Assembly (NCBI GenBank): GCA_963556495.2
Contig: OY747705.1
Coordinates: 34,834,298-34,898,297 of the forward strand
Length of the DNA stretch: 64,000 bases
Direction: 5' to 3'
From: Valencia hispanica
Taxonomy: Eukaryota > Chordata > Actinopteri > Cyprinodontiformes > Valenciidae
The first letter of the stretch is position 1. Each line of letters starts with the position of its first letter. Below are positions 39,496-52,900 of the stretch, piece by piece. The notes under the pieces were generated by a model that saw only the letters and a program-made list of their open reading frames with translations, searched no databases and had not been told where the DNA came from. The position numbers and the translations under genes were made by a program.

Positions 39496-40992
39496 AACTC
39501 AGCAAAAAAAGAAACGTCCCTTTTTCAGGACTGTGTATTTCAACAATAATGTTGTAAATATCCAAATAACTTTACAGATCTTCATTGTAAAGGGTTTAAA
39601 CAATGTTTTCCATGCATGTTCAATTAACCATAATCAATTAATAAACATGCACCTGTGGAATGGTCGTTAAGACCTTAACAGCTTACAGAAAGTAGGCATT
39701 TAAGGTCACAGTTCTAAAAACGCAGGACACTAAAGTAATGTGTCTACAGACTGTGAAAAACACCCAAAGAAAAATGCCTAGGGTCCCTGCTCATCTGCAT
39801 GAACGTGCATTAGGCATGCTGCAGGGAGGCATGAGGACTGCTGATGTGGCTAGGGTAATAAATTGACATGTCCGCACTGTGAGACGCCTAAGACAGCGCT
39901 ACAGGGGGACAGGAAGGACAGCTGATCATCCTCGCAGTGGAAGACCACATGTAACAACACCTGCACAAGATCAGTACATCCGAATATCACACCTGCGTGA
40001 CAGGTACAGGATGGCCACAACAACTGCCCGAGTCACACCAGGAAGACACAATCCCTCCATCAGTGCTCAGACTGTCTGCAATAGGCTGACAGAGGCTGGA
40101 CTGAGGGCTTGTAGGCCTGTTGAAAGGCAGGTCCTTACCAGACATCACCAGCAACAACGCCGGCTATGGGCACAAACCCACCTTCGCTTGACCAGACAGG
40201 AGTACCAAAAAGTGCTCTTCACTGATGAGTCACGGTTTAGTCTCACCAGGGGTGATGGACGGATTCGTGTTTATCGTCGAAGGAATGAGCGTTACACCGA
40301 GGCCTGTACCCTGGAGCTTGATCGATTTTGAGGTGGGGGGTCCTTCATGGTCTGGGGCGGTATATCACATCACCATCGGACTGAGCTTGTTGTCATTGCA
40401 GGCAATCTCATTGCCTTGTGGAACAGAGAAGACATCCTCCTCCCTCATGTGGTACCCTTTATGCATGCTCATCCGGACATGATCCTCCAGCAGGACAATG
40501 CCACAAGCCATACTTCTTGTTCTGTGCGTGAGTTTCTGCATGACAGCAATGTCAGTGTTCTGCCATGGCCAGTGAAGTGCCCGGATCTCAATCCCATTGA
40601 GCACGTCTGGGACCTGTTGGATCGCAGGGGGAGGGCTAGGGCCATTCCCCCCAGAAATGTCCAGGAACTTGCAAGTGCCTTGGCGGAAGAGTGGGGTAAC
40701 AGCTCACAGCAAGAACTGAAAAATCTGGTCCAGTCCATGAGGTGGAGATGCACTGCAGTACTTCAAGCAGCTGGTGGCCACACCAGATACTGACTGGTAC
40801 TTTTGATTTTGAGCCTCCCTTCATTCAAGGACACATTATTATATTTCTGTTAGTCACCTGTCTGTGAAACATCTTTAGTTTATGTCTCATGATGTTGACT
40901 CTTTTAATGTTCATAAAAATATTTACACACATTAAGTTTACTGAAAGTAAAAACAGTTGAAAGTCGGAGAACGTTTCTTTTTTTGCTGAGTT
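39496..40992 (+). mobile_element. Tc1-type transposon inserted in the LINE
   Basis: 1497 bp, ends AACTCAGCAAAAAAAGAAACG and the exact reverse complement (given here to 20 bases: ACTCAGCAAAAAAAGAAACG), flanked by TA at 39494-39495 and 40993-40994. It sits precisely between two adjacent reverse-transcriptase blocks of the LINE (ILFT / MLPIGKIIR), so it is younger than the LINE. Confidence 0.93.
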
Positions 40993-43900
40993 TATATGCT
41001 TCCAATTGGTAAAATCATCAGACATTATGTCATAAATTTCCAGAGTTTTGCAGATCATAAGCAATTATATTTATCCATAACTCCTGATGAATCTAATCAG
41101 TTAGGTAGATTACAAGCATGTCTGGAAGACATAAAAACATGGATGACTCTAAACTTTCTGCTTTTAAATTCTGACTAGACAGAAGTTGTTGTCTTTGGAT
41201 TAAAAGCTCTGAAAAAGAAACTGCTTAGTTAATCACTTCATCTGGATGGCATTAAATTGGCCTAGTCCATGCATTTACTTTAAGGCTGGACTACTGTAAT
41301 TCTTTACTATCAGGAAGTCCACCAAATGCAATTAAAAGCCTTCAGTTGATCCAAAATGCTGCAGCAAGAGTTCTGATAAATATTAAAAAGAGAGATAACA
41401 TTTATCCTGTTTTAACTTCCCTTCATTGGCTCCCTGTTAAATCCAGAATAGAATTTAAGATCTATCATACATGAGAGATCTTATTGGTCCAGATGTTCCT
41501 AACAGAGCACTTCACTCTCTGACTGCAGGTTTACTGTTGTTTCTTAGGATTTCTTAAAGCAGAATGGAAGGAGGATCTTTTTGTTATCAGTTGTGAGGCA
41601 GAAAGCCTGTCTACTTTTATGACTTGGCATACAATTTTCCTTTTGATCAAGCTTATAGTTAGAGTGGCTTGGGTCATCCTGATCTATCTCTGTAGTTATC
41701 CTGCTATAGGCGTAGACTGCTGGAGGACAGACTGACCCCTTTTCTTCACTCTGCTACTTTTCTCTTCTACTACTCTTCAGTTGTATTACCTGTTGTTATT
41801 TCAACTGTTAGCTTTGTTTTCTCTCCATAGAAGCTACACCTGGTCTGGTATGCTGCTTAGCTATAATGCCCTGTTGGACAGGGGGCATCGAACGGGATGA
41901 TGCTCCTGGGAACTGAACATCCCCAGTGCCCTGTTATCAACTTTTTACTTTCTTTAAGATAGAAAGTGCTCTTACATAAATTCTTTTGTTCTTTTTGTAT
42001 CTCTGCTCTCTCTTCTCAAACCCCCAGTCAGTTGTTTCAGATGGCCGCTGGTGCTGAGCCAGGTTCTGTGGAGGTTTCTTCTTGTTAAAGATGAGTTTTT
42101 CTTCTCCACTGTTGCTACATGCATGCTCTGTATGAGGGATTGCTGTAAAGTCAACGACACAGGTGACTGTCTACTGTCGCTACATTTTCATTCAAGAGGA
42201 GTGAGTGATGCATGTCGTTGACTCAATGCAATCTGCTGGGTTTCCTTAGATGGAAAACTTTTAAACTGCATAAACTGAATAAATAACATAACTAACATGG
42301 CAACTAAGACATAAACTGTAAATAAAAATATAGATTTAAAAAAAACAACACAGGGGCCTTTCAATATGGAAGTTGTTCAAGAAATTCTGATACAATGGAG
42401 GTGTATTTGGATTGGAAAGAAGGTTAAATGATTACCTCTACGCCCTCTTGTTTTTTTATTCTCATTAGTAGGAGACATACACTATAAAAATGAATAATTC
42501 AGTTACTTCTCTTCAAAGCAAACAATAAGTACCTGAACATGTTAAAAAGCTGGAATATCAGAAATGTAATTCATAGTGTTCTTTGAAGACTGTTTTGTTG
42601 TTTTTGAAGAGGCTGTTCATACTTAAATCTGAAGCTTTATTTTAATTGCAGTCTGAAGATTCCTTATCCTAGTGCTCTTAATTTCTTCTTCAATCTTTTA
42701 GAGTGCAATGACCACTGCTCTCAAGTGCCAAGAGTTCAGAGTAAATTACAGGCCTGATAAAAAAGGAAAGTCTGGCAGGGGTCTTTTCTCACTAGATTAT
42801 GCTTACAAGACATAGTTCTGTGCTTGCAAGCTCCTTAAATTTGAAGGATGATTACTGACAAAACAGCACACTCATTATGATAAGTTTAAAGACCGGTCCT
42901 GGATTGGCAGAAATCCCATTGCTGTTTTTACTTTAGCTGCACTTTGATGTCTTTGGAAGTGCTAGAGACTTCTTCAGGACTTTTTAAACGACTGACTTTA
43001 TTTTTGTTTTGCTGCTGACTCTGCTCTTTTTTTAGGCAATTAATGCTCAATGGTGTAGATGACTGCAGGGAGCTTTCACTGAGCAACGTATCGACTGTTC
43101 AAAGTTTCTAAATGGAGACCACCAAGTGTGATGTCACATTAAAACTGTACTGCTGCTTGCCCCATCGCATTATTTCTTTTCAACAGCAATATTTATTTGT
43201 TTGATGGATATGTTCCTCAGCAACAGATGAAAATATGCTATTTGTGAATGATTTTTGTCATTTTATTCTTTTATACCTTTTCGTTTCTCATAGTATTTTT
43301 ATTGAAAGTTTGTTACATAAGAAATACACAAAAACATATTTTCACCCCAAATAGATTACAGAAAGGCTGTCCTTCCAGCTCATGTCAATTTCTGCTGATT
43401 TGGATGTTGGATCTGCCACCACAATTCTACGCTTGCAAAACGAATGCAATATGGCACGTTTGGCCAGAAGAGAGCTTTTGCTACTAGAGTGTACTTGGTT
43501 CATATAATGCAAATTTATGTTGAGTAAAAATAAATCGCCAACTTCATATCAACCCTCCAACCTGATAAATGAATCAATAGAGGAAGGGAAGACCCGAGCA
43601 AAGATGCGGGGAAAATGTCCTGGGCAGCATTCAGCTCTATTGCCAGCCAAGTAATTCTATCTGCTGTGAATAAAATACGTTCTGAAAATGACAAAGTTTT
43701 TGTCAGTATATTTGTTACTAATATTTCTATTGACATTCAATAAACATCAGATGTTGGCAACATTCCAATCTGGAAATACAAGAGGCAGTTTAGTTAACAA
43801 ATAAGGTTAAAGTTAAAAAAACAACAACAATTAAGTTATGGAAAATATTTCATATTCCCAGATCTAAATTCCTACTTTAGATTTAATATGAACACAACAT

Positions 43901-46900
43901 AATGAGCCTCCTTTACTTGTTCCTTGTTTCCACATAATTTATTACTGGGAGCTCTCCAAATGTTCTCCACTGAACATATCTTTCTAAGATAAGTTTAACA
44001 TAAGTTTTTAAGAATGTGCTCAAATACCAGATTTGTTTTGGAGCCCTACATCACAAGTAATTCATTATATATTATAAGGTATATATTTACCTTACAAATT
44101 CAATTCAAATTCAAAAATAAATTTTCATCTGAGTACCGCTAAAGACAGGCAATGTAACACCAGTGGTACTTGTATCACAGTTGGAGAACTATCTATGGCC
44201 TTAGACAAATGGATCGAAGCTTTGTCACATAAGCGGTCATTTCAAACTCGACAGGACACATTTAATCCACTTCTAATGCTGGAAAAGGTAAAAAGCCTTC
44301 CAGTTGTGAACAATGAGTAGCAAAGTCTGCAGAACAGCTGCTGTGTTTCCTTTTAATGGCTTTACCAAAGAAAATGGAGGCTTGTTTAGTAGCAATATCT
44401 CTCTTTAAAGAGTGTTTGTAAGTATTATCATTACTCTAAATGACAGCAGCTAATCAGATACAATGTGGCTAATTGCTCTATTTACCTGATGAGACAAAAA
44501 CAATTGTCTCCTAGGGACATGCCAGGCTCTAGCTTTGAAACCAGATGCAGCTGCTGGCATCTGTAGCTTTATAAGAGATAGACCTAATTACAGCGCAATT
44601 CACTGACATTACTGTCTATCCAGTAGACATAGTCGTGAGAGGAAAGGAAATTGGGGGAAAGAGGGGATGACGCGTGTGAATGCACCCTGCATGATGTTCC
44701 AGAAAGATATATTACACCACAGAAATGTGTACATTATTTTTTTTTTTCTAATCTGTGTTTGCGTGGAGTGATGCCTCAGCACAGCAGATTCTTTGGAGAT
44801 CTTTTATAGTGACTTACTGATGCAGGTAATACCTTTTGGTTCCTCCTCATGTTTTGTTTATGTAAAACAAAGCGCTTGTGGTGTAGAAAAAACAAATCTC
44901 CTGAATTTGGTAAAATACATACAACTGACAGATTCAGGTATCTCACTTTTTCTCTCCTTATATCAGCAACTGATAAACCTCCAACCAAAAACTGTTTTTT
45001 TGGGGGGGGTTTCTACAAACAACTGTGAAACTGGGTGATTTTTCTTGTCACAAATTGGTTGTTTGCCCTTGGTACAGTGAGATCAATGCATTTAAATACA
45101 GTGTTAAGACTAAGGGCCTTTAATTCCTTTAAGGATGTGACCTCAGACAACAAAGCATTGGAGGCATTTTGAGGCATTTAATGGCAGGGGTCTGAAGTGA
45201 ACACCGACTGTGAGAGGGGGATTACCTAATTTGTGCAGATAGTGAGGATTTTCTAACAAACTGTAATAATGAGATCCCATTCAATGCTGGCTGATACTTT
45301 TTGTGTGATATGTTTGCATGTTCACAAAGTTGGATTCTGCATATTTTTTTTCCATGTGTGATCCAAGAACCTCATCAAGACAAACAAAAAAGGACAAAAA
45401 TCACAAAAAACGTTTTTGATTCTAATAGAGAAGAATTTGTAGTAAATGCGACTTATTTGTGTGTTTATGATTCTAAAATGATCTTCTCTGTTTATTTAAA
45501 ATGGAATGTACTTCTATAGCGTTTATCTAGTCCTGAGAAACCCAAAGCACTTCACTCAACATTCAGTCATTCATCCATTCACACACTAGTGATGGTGAGC
45601 TACTTTGTAGCCACAGCTGCCCTGGGGCTCACTGACAGAAGCGAAGCTGTTTAACACTGGCACCACCAATAGGCAAGGAGGGTGAAGTTTCTTGCCCAAG
45701 GACACAATGACCCAGACGGACAGAGCAGAGGTTCGAATTAGCAAACTTTCGGTTACAAGAAGAGCTCCAAACTTCTGAGCCATGGTCGCCCCACCCAAAC
45801 AACTATGTTTACAATAAAATGTAAAAATTGAAAATCTCCTCTCTCCACTGGAAGAGTGCAGCAACAGAACGAACACAGCCTTGAGTCTCATTAAGAGACA
45901 TTTTATTGGGAAAGTACCGAAAGTTAGAATCAGTATTTGTCTGAAAGTATTTTACGATTATTGTCTCTTTGTATGCTATTAATTTTTTAAAGCTATAGAG
46001 CTGAGCTATTCTCTACTTTTTTTTACACAGGATTATGTCCATTTATGCCAATTCTGAAAAAGCTTCCTGAGAAATAATATGGTACAATATAATGTTTTGG
46101 TACACTTTTGACCTGCATGAATTCACAGAACAACCATTGGTAAAAAAAAAATTCACATAAGACTTAAAGAGGCTACATGCAATTTTCTGAAATATAAACT
46201 CGTGACTGACACATGTAGCCAAAAAAACGGAACTGCTCTTCCTTTCTGCTCGCTCTCGCAGCGCGCGCTCGTACATGTACACTTCACAAGTCATCCGCTG
46301 CAAAGAAGTAAACATTATGTTTACAGAGGTAAGAACAGTCAAATACATATATTGTTTGAGAAACTGCTTGAGAGTGTAGGCAAATTGCTGACTAGCGGTG
46401 GTGGCATAGTGATCTGAAACGTTTAATATGAACGCGCTTGACGTCACATCCCCAGACAGCGCGGGAAAAATCAGACAGAAAATAGGAAAAATTGGATACA
46501 GGCTTATAGGTGCACCCACTGTGAGCTGACAAGGTGTCAGTATGCTCATCAGGAGATGTTTGAGTTATAAATGGTTGAATAAAAAGGCTATTGTTACGTT
46601 TATTTTGGGGGAAAAGTTGCATGTAGCTTCTTTAAAAAGCATAGGATTGATCAGTCCAGATATGGTGGAATATATATCGCTTCTAGTGCTTTGTATTTAC
46701 AAGCCCCATCTGCTCACTTTGGATGTGAGGCGTTTGTGTGAACAAGGAAAGAAAAAGAGGGAAAGAAAAACACCAGATGCTACAGGTTATTCAATGTTAG
46801 GTTAAATGTTTGACACATGTGGGGTTTATTTATCACGAAATCATTCATTTTATTTTCTTGACAAAGGTATATATTTTTTCCTGCAAACAGGTTTCTGTTT

Positions 46901-49816
46901 TACTGTGTTTGCACAGAAATGTAATCGAGACCATCCAGAATCTACATGCAACAAACAAAAATTTGATTGAAGATCTAAACACTCCTAAATACAGCCACTG
47001 AAAGTTTACCTCTCAGTTACACAGAATAAACAGTAAATCTTTCTGAAGTGTTATACAGGTTTATCAGTTTTCTCTCATGCACCTGTGAAGGACTTCATCA
47101 GACATGCTCTTACCTCCCACATTCACCATAGCAGTAGTCAAATCTGGTGAGTCAGTGTAAAATTCTGTTTCCCTGTCAGCAGTAACTAACGTGAAAAACA
47201 GTGCTATCAGACTGTGATATTTGATCCATTTGCAGAGCTCGCCCAGAGGCTCTGCATAGCTGGTGGCTTTTACACATCAAGCGCTGGGCTGCCATTTTGG
47301 TTTTATCAGCTTGCTGCTTGCCAGCTGTGAAGTCCTCTTTGTCTCCATCCATGTCTTTATTGGGCCACAGTAGCAGGGAGGAAATAATGAATCATGCTTT
47401 TAATTGATCTCATTAATGGAAGGCTTCAGAAAAGCAACACTCTTTATTACACAAAAATATCCTGCTGCTGCCTGTACCAACTACCGACTGTAAAGCAAAG
47501 TGCTACATTCTGTTTTTACCACTGTCTGCTAAAATGTGATATTATTTTATGAAATACAGATTTCACCACTTTTAGGTTTGTGCAAGCCAGCATAGGCGTG
47601 TGATTTTTTTAATTACACAAAACAAATGGACCAGAGTTACAAGCTGCCTCGAACAACCGTAGCTACATCAAAGCACATTCCACTTAGTGTGAAGTCTGTA
47701 GTGCTTTTTAATTGATGCCAGCATGTTTTGCTTAATAAACCATCTAAGATTAGAAGGGGCCTTTATGGAATCACCCTTCGGCTTTCCAAGGGAAAGAATT
47801 TGTGGGGCTGAGATCTGTTTTTGATAGGGGAAGACAAATAATCAGTTCATTACGGATTACAATAAAGTGTGTTGGAAATTTGAGCAAAACAAGTGGAAAA
47901 ACCTGGTTTTTGTAAAGGTTGGAAAGAGGTAGCGTCGTGAAGAATCTTTTAAGCTTTTAAAAAACCCTTATGCTTCTATAAGTAGTGCAAGGGTAAAGAC
48001 AAGAAAATGAGATCGGTGATACAACTGCATCACAGAAATGCAGGTTTTTAAAGGTTCTTCTGTGGTGTTCTTCTGTTCGATGAACGTTGAAGCAAGTAGA
48101 GCCTTTTTTCTACCTTTACGCCCTGGCATCACATATAAAATTATATGCTTCTGATAATAAGCATATTTTTTGTGTTTGTGCACACAGGTTCCATTTTATG
48201 TAATTTACTCAAATGGATTAGAGTAGAATTATTTTTTAGTAAAACAAGTCTATGTTCATAATTATATATTTCTGTTCTTTGGCAGGTGTATATTGTTATT
48301 AAAAATGGCAATTTCTAAAATCTGAGTACAGCATTCAAAATGATGTAATACTTCACCTGTTTTTGTACAAAGCCCTGAGCAGCAACTACAGCCACCAGCT
48401 GCTCGTTATAATAAAGAGCCAAACATGAAATCTTGATTTCAAAGTGCTGGGCGGTTCCCACCGCCGCCATCTTGGCTGCGTCACGCGTCTCGTCACTCCC
48501 AGAAAATACAAAAATGGGCAAAGAGGTGGAGCTGAGAGTGGCGCTGGGAGGGCGGGGGCGGATGATTGACACTCTGAGCCGATGTAGCCAGGAGCTAGTC
48601 CTGGAGCTAACTGAAGCTAACAGGTTAGCAGGCGCCTTTAGTCTGAAAACTGCGGTAGAGCAACTCTGCTACCCTCTTCCATCCAGGCTGTAAATACAAT
48701 ATTAAATCGGTAAGTTAACATTTAAATTGAAATAATTTATTTAAATGAAATTATCATTAACTTCATGCAAGTTTTCAATATTTTTAACTTAGTTATTAAT
48801 AGTGTATGAGATCTATTTAGTCTATGAATGAGTTCCATGATCAAGCTAAGTTAGTAAGGATAGTTCACATATTTATATTACTTACTTGTATTTTCCCTAA
48901 TTGTTAGTGATTGTACTATCAGTTAAAAAAACTGTTCCCACAGCTATTGTAGATTAGCAACAGCTAATATGAATAATTTCGATCCTAGTCAATTCTGCAA
49001 TGTATGCAATGAATTTTACTAATCGTTTATTGAGGTCTGGGAAGGGATCAGTTGCACTTTTAGTAAGACACCTGTGTTTCTTTTGATGGATTTTGTTTAC
49101 CAGATGGCTGCATGCCTGTCCTCCACAAAAGCCAAACAAAGCTTGGTACCTGTCTCCATCACTTCATGTAGAATTTTAATACTATTATACTTTCAACTGA
49201 TAGGCCACACCTGTGCAACTGCCATTCATTTTGCTAGTTTTTTTCTCCATAGCCATTTGGATTATTGGAGACAGCTATGTCCAACATAGTTCTGAGAGAG
49301 CTGAAGAAACCATCGGAGGAAACCTCGGCCTCCCATTCCGCATCTCCTGGTTTGGCTGGGCTGAGGTGGAAAGGCCTTCTCCCATTTTTTTCAACTCCCT
49401 GTGAGGAAGAGGAGCTCTAGATGTCCTCATCATCAGCTGTGGCAGAAATGACATGGGGATGGTCAGCAGTGTCAAGTTGGTGAACATGATAAAGGAGGAC
49501 CTGCACCAGCGTAACCTTCTCCACCCTCAGATATCCATAATAATCTCCTCCATCACCCAAAGGTGTCGATAGAGGGCAGGTGTAAACCCAGCAAAAATAG
49601 AAAAGACCAGCAGGTTTGCCAACAGTGTTATGGCTTCTTTTATTCCTAGTTTAAATGGTGCCATCTTTATGCATCCTCGCATTAGACATGACAGTCCAGT
49701 GAAAAGCTTCCAGTTAGGAGTGTCGCTGCTTTTGAATCTGGCCTTTTGGACAATTGATGTTAAAGCAAAAAGTATATATATAGCCCTGATTGTTATGGCT
49801 AATGTATTGTTGATGT

Positions 49817-49916
<100 letters not shown>

Positions 49917-52900
49917 AAATTATTGGCAAAGTTTAAATACTTCTGAATTGTCTCATATTACAGTATGTAGGCAATTTAGTTCCCTATAGGGAGGCTTTTA
50001 ACAAACCACGGATAAAAAGCAGACAGCAGTTCATTATGGAAATGTTAAACCTAGTTAAATTTCTAAAGGAGAACGAGAGAAGCAAACATGAATCTGTTGA
50101 ACTTAATTTACCAAAACATTTGAGTGTGATCAAGTTTAATTTCATCTAAAGAACTTTTTCTCCCTGCTGTGACATTTGCCATTTTCCAAATCAAAACCAG
50201 TGGACTCATAAAACCTCAAGACCTTTTCTGGTCATGCTTTTAACAGTGAGCTGCTTGGAGTGGTAATGCACTTAAAAAGGGGGTCCTGGGCAAGTTTTCA
50301 AAGGTAACAGGGTATGTTTCCATTCAGATTCCATGACTGAGTGTTAATGGTGGTGTTTCCCAGTGAGGCTGCGGTATCACAGGAGTTCTCGTTTTGTTTT
50401 TGCTCTGGATATCGGAAAGAAATGTTTTCCAACCTAGATGAGTCATTGCAACAATCCGCTGATGATGCTTCGAAACCATTTCGAAATGCCAAACACGTTT
50501 AATGAACACTTTGCTTTCAATATTTTCGGATTTACCTAATGAAAAATCCAGAAATTAAAATAGATATTTTTTATGTCTTCCAATCAGAATCAGATCTGAT
50601 AGACATTTTAGTTGTTTGGTTTACTTTTTAAACAACCTGTGTTTTATGATTTTTCATAAATGAAGCTAAATATTAATTTACAATGCAGGCAAACAAATGA
50701 ATGATCTGAGACATTCAAATGCAAATGAGGAGGAATTCAAATTTCCATTTAAAGTTCATCCCACTCTTTCCATTTATAAGCCAAACAGCTTTAAGCATAA
50801 AACTGCACCTCAGTTGGTGCTCTTTTAATGACGTAACCATTTAACAGCTTGTTCCTGCTGGTGAAGCTTTAGCCAAATGGGATATCCAACCCAAATACCT
50901 GTGGGTTTGTGGGTAAAAGGAGAAGTGTTTCTTTGCATGCAGCAATATTTTTGAACTGTATGAAACACACTTGTAATTTGACTTCACAAAATACACCCCA
51001 ACAGCGGAATAGTTGTGGGGGGAAAAAGAGAGACTTCTTTGATTTTTCTTGCTTTACAAAGGCTGAAGTAATATTTTTAGTATCCTAATAAGTAAAAGTA
51101 GCGACTGTAAATTTAAATAAGAGCAACTGCTTTCATGGAATACAGGATCTATTTAAATGTCCTTCAGTTGTCATATCTTTTTTTGGATCTTCTGTTTGTC
51201 CAAATTCCACCAGTGTAATCTTTTCAGGGTTTCAAGAGGCCTGGTACCCATCCCCCTCAGTCAGTGGACGAGGTTCACAGCAACAGTGAAGTAAGTTTAA
51301 TCGCGCGTTCACACCGGTCAGCGCGTCCAGGCAGCAGGGCAGCTAGATTACATGCGAGTAGATATATGGTATCTACACATCTAGTGGGCGGCAAACTGCC
51401 AAGCAGCAAGTCGCGCGCGTCGGCGCGGCTGGCATCAGCTGGCATCAGCTGGCGTTCCCGCGGCCGATGGACCGTCGGACCGTCTGCTGCGTCAAGTTGG
51501 GAAAATTGAACTTTTGGGCAGCAGACGCGCGGCGTCAACCAATCAGAGCGACTCGTTGTACTGACGTAGTAACTCCTTCCATGGGGGAATCGGCAAATTT
51601 TTTATTCAAGATGGAGGACAAACTGATCGTCGCTTTATGTAATGTCCGTGAATTGTATGACCCGTCTTCGTCTTTTTACAAAGACAGGAAGAGATCGGAT
51701 CTGATTAGGAGGAAGATATCGGAGGATATTGGAGTGCCAGGTAAGCAGTTAAACATAGAAAAAAATATTTTTTCTTTTAACTTTCTTGTTATGTTAGCTA
51801 ACCCTACGCTAGCCAAAAGCGGTTAGGGCAACTACGACGCGCCGACGCAGACCACAAGTGTGCAAGCAGCTGGGTTTTAATTTTAAAGCGTCGACTTTCG
51901 TCCGTTTGAGCGATTTGACGCCTGGACGCGCTGACCGGTGTGAACGCGGCTTTAGAGGTTATTCAGTTTATGTTGTGCTGACTCTGTTTTTGTTTTTTGT
52001 TTTAACTTGAATTCTATGCTGAAGATGGTAACTTAAGTGAGATGGTAAACAATATCAAAGAAAAGACGAGCCCCAATTGCCTTTAGAGAAAATATTGCCT
52101 TGGACAACTTTGGCCAGTCTCGGGATATTCATCTATCTAACAGTATTGTGGTTAATTTTGAATTTTTTACCACCTCCTTGTTCATCATGTTTATTACACA
52201 GTTTTTGATTTGAGTTTAATTTAAATTTAGTCAACTCTACAAAATGTAGGAAATGCATATTTCTTAAAGATACCTGAATTTGTGTGGCTTTGGCCTGACT
52301 TTTTTAGCTTCCATGTCAATGCTAAAACCAGGGGAGTGTTTGACTACATTCATCATCTCTAGTTCAACATCTAAAAATCAGATTCTTGTGCACTTAATAA
52401 AGATTCTTTAAAACACAATTTGGGATTTATTTGTTTAGTCTTTTTCAACTTGTAAAGACCTTAAGCAGAATGATATAAGGTATTTTCTTTTTTTTAATGG
52501 TGAAAAAGTAGTTTTTTGCAGACTGCGTCATTGGTAGTGTGGGGCTGATGGAAAGGGTCTGCCATTCATAAATAACCACCACTGTTAATTGTGTCTGAAA
52601 AACATAAATTAAAAACTGTAATTTATAACTTTTTTGAACCCCCCATTTAGCAATTATCTTTTTGATCAATTGGTCAAGTCTCAGTCAAGTCCGCTCAGCA
52701 AAGCCTAGATCGTTAAGTGTTTTGATCTAACCCCCCCAAGAAAAAACACAAACAACCCCCCCCCCCAAAAACAAAAACAAAAAAAACACAGCGGCAGAGT
52801 GTCTCCCACCTTGTCTTGGGAACGGTGAGTTTCACAACAAACAGGTGATTACTATCACAGGGGAAACAAATGACGGCCCTGGTTCAGAACCAACGATGCA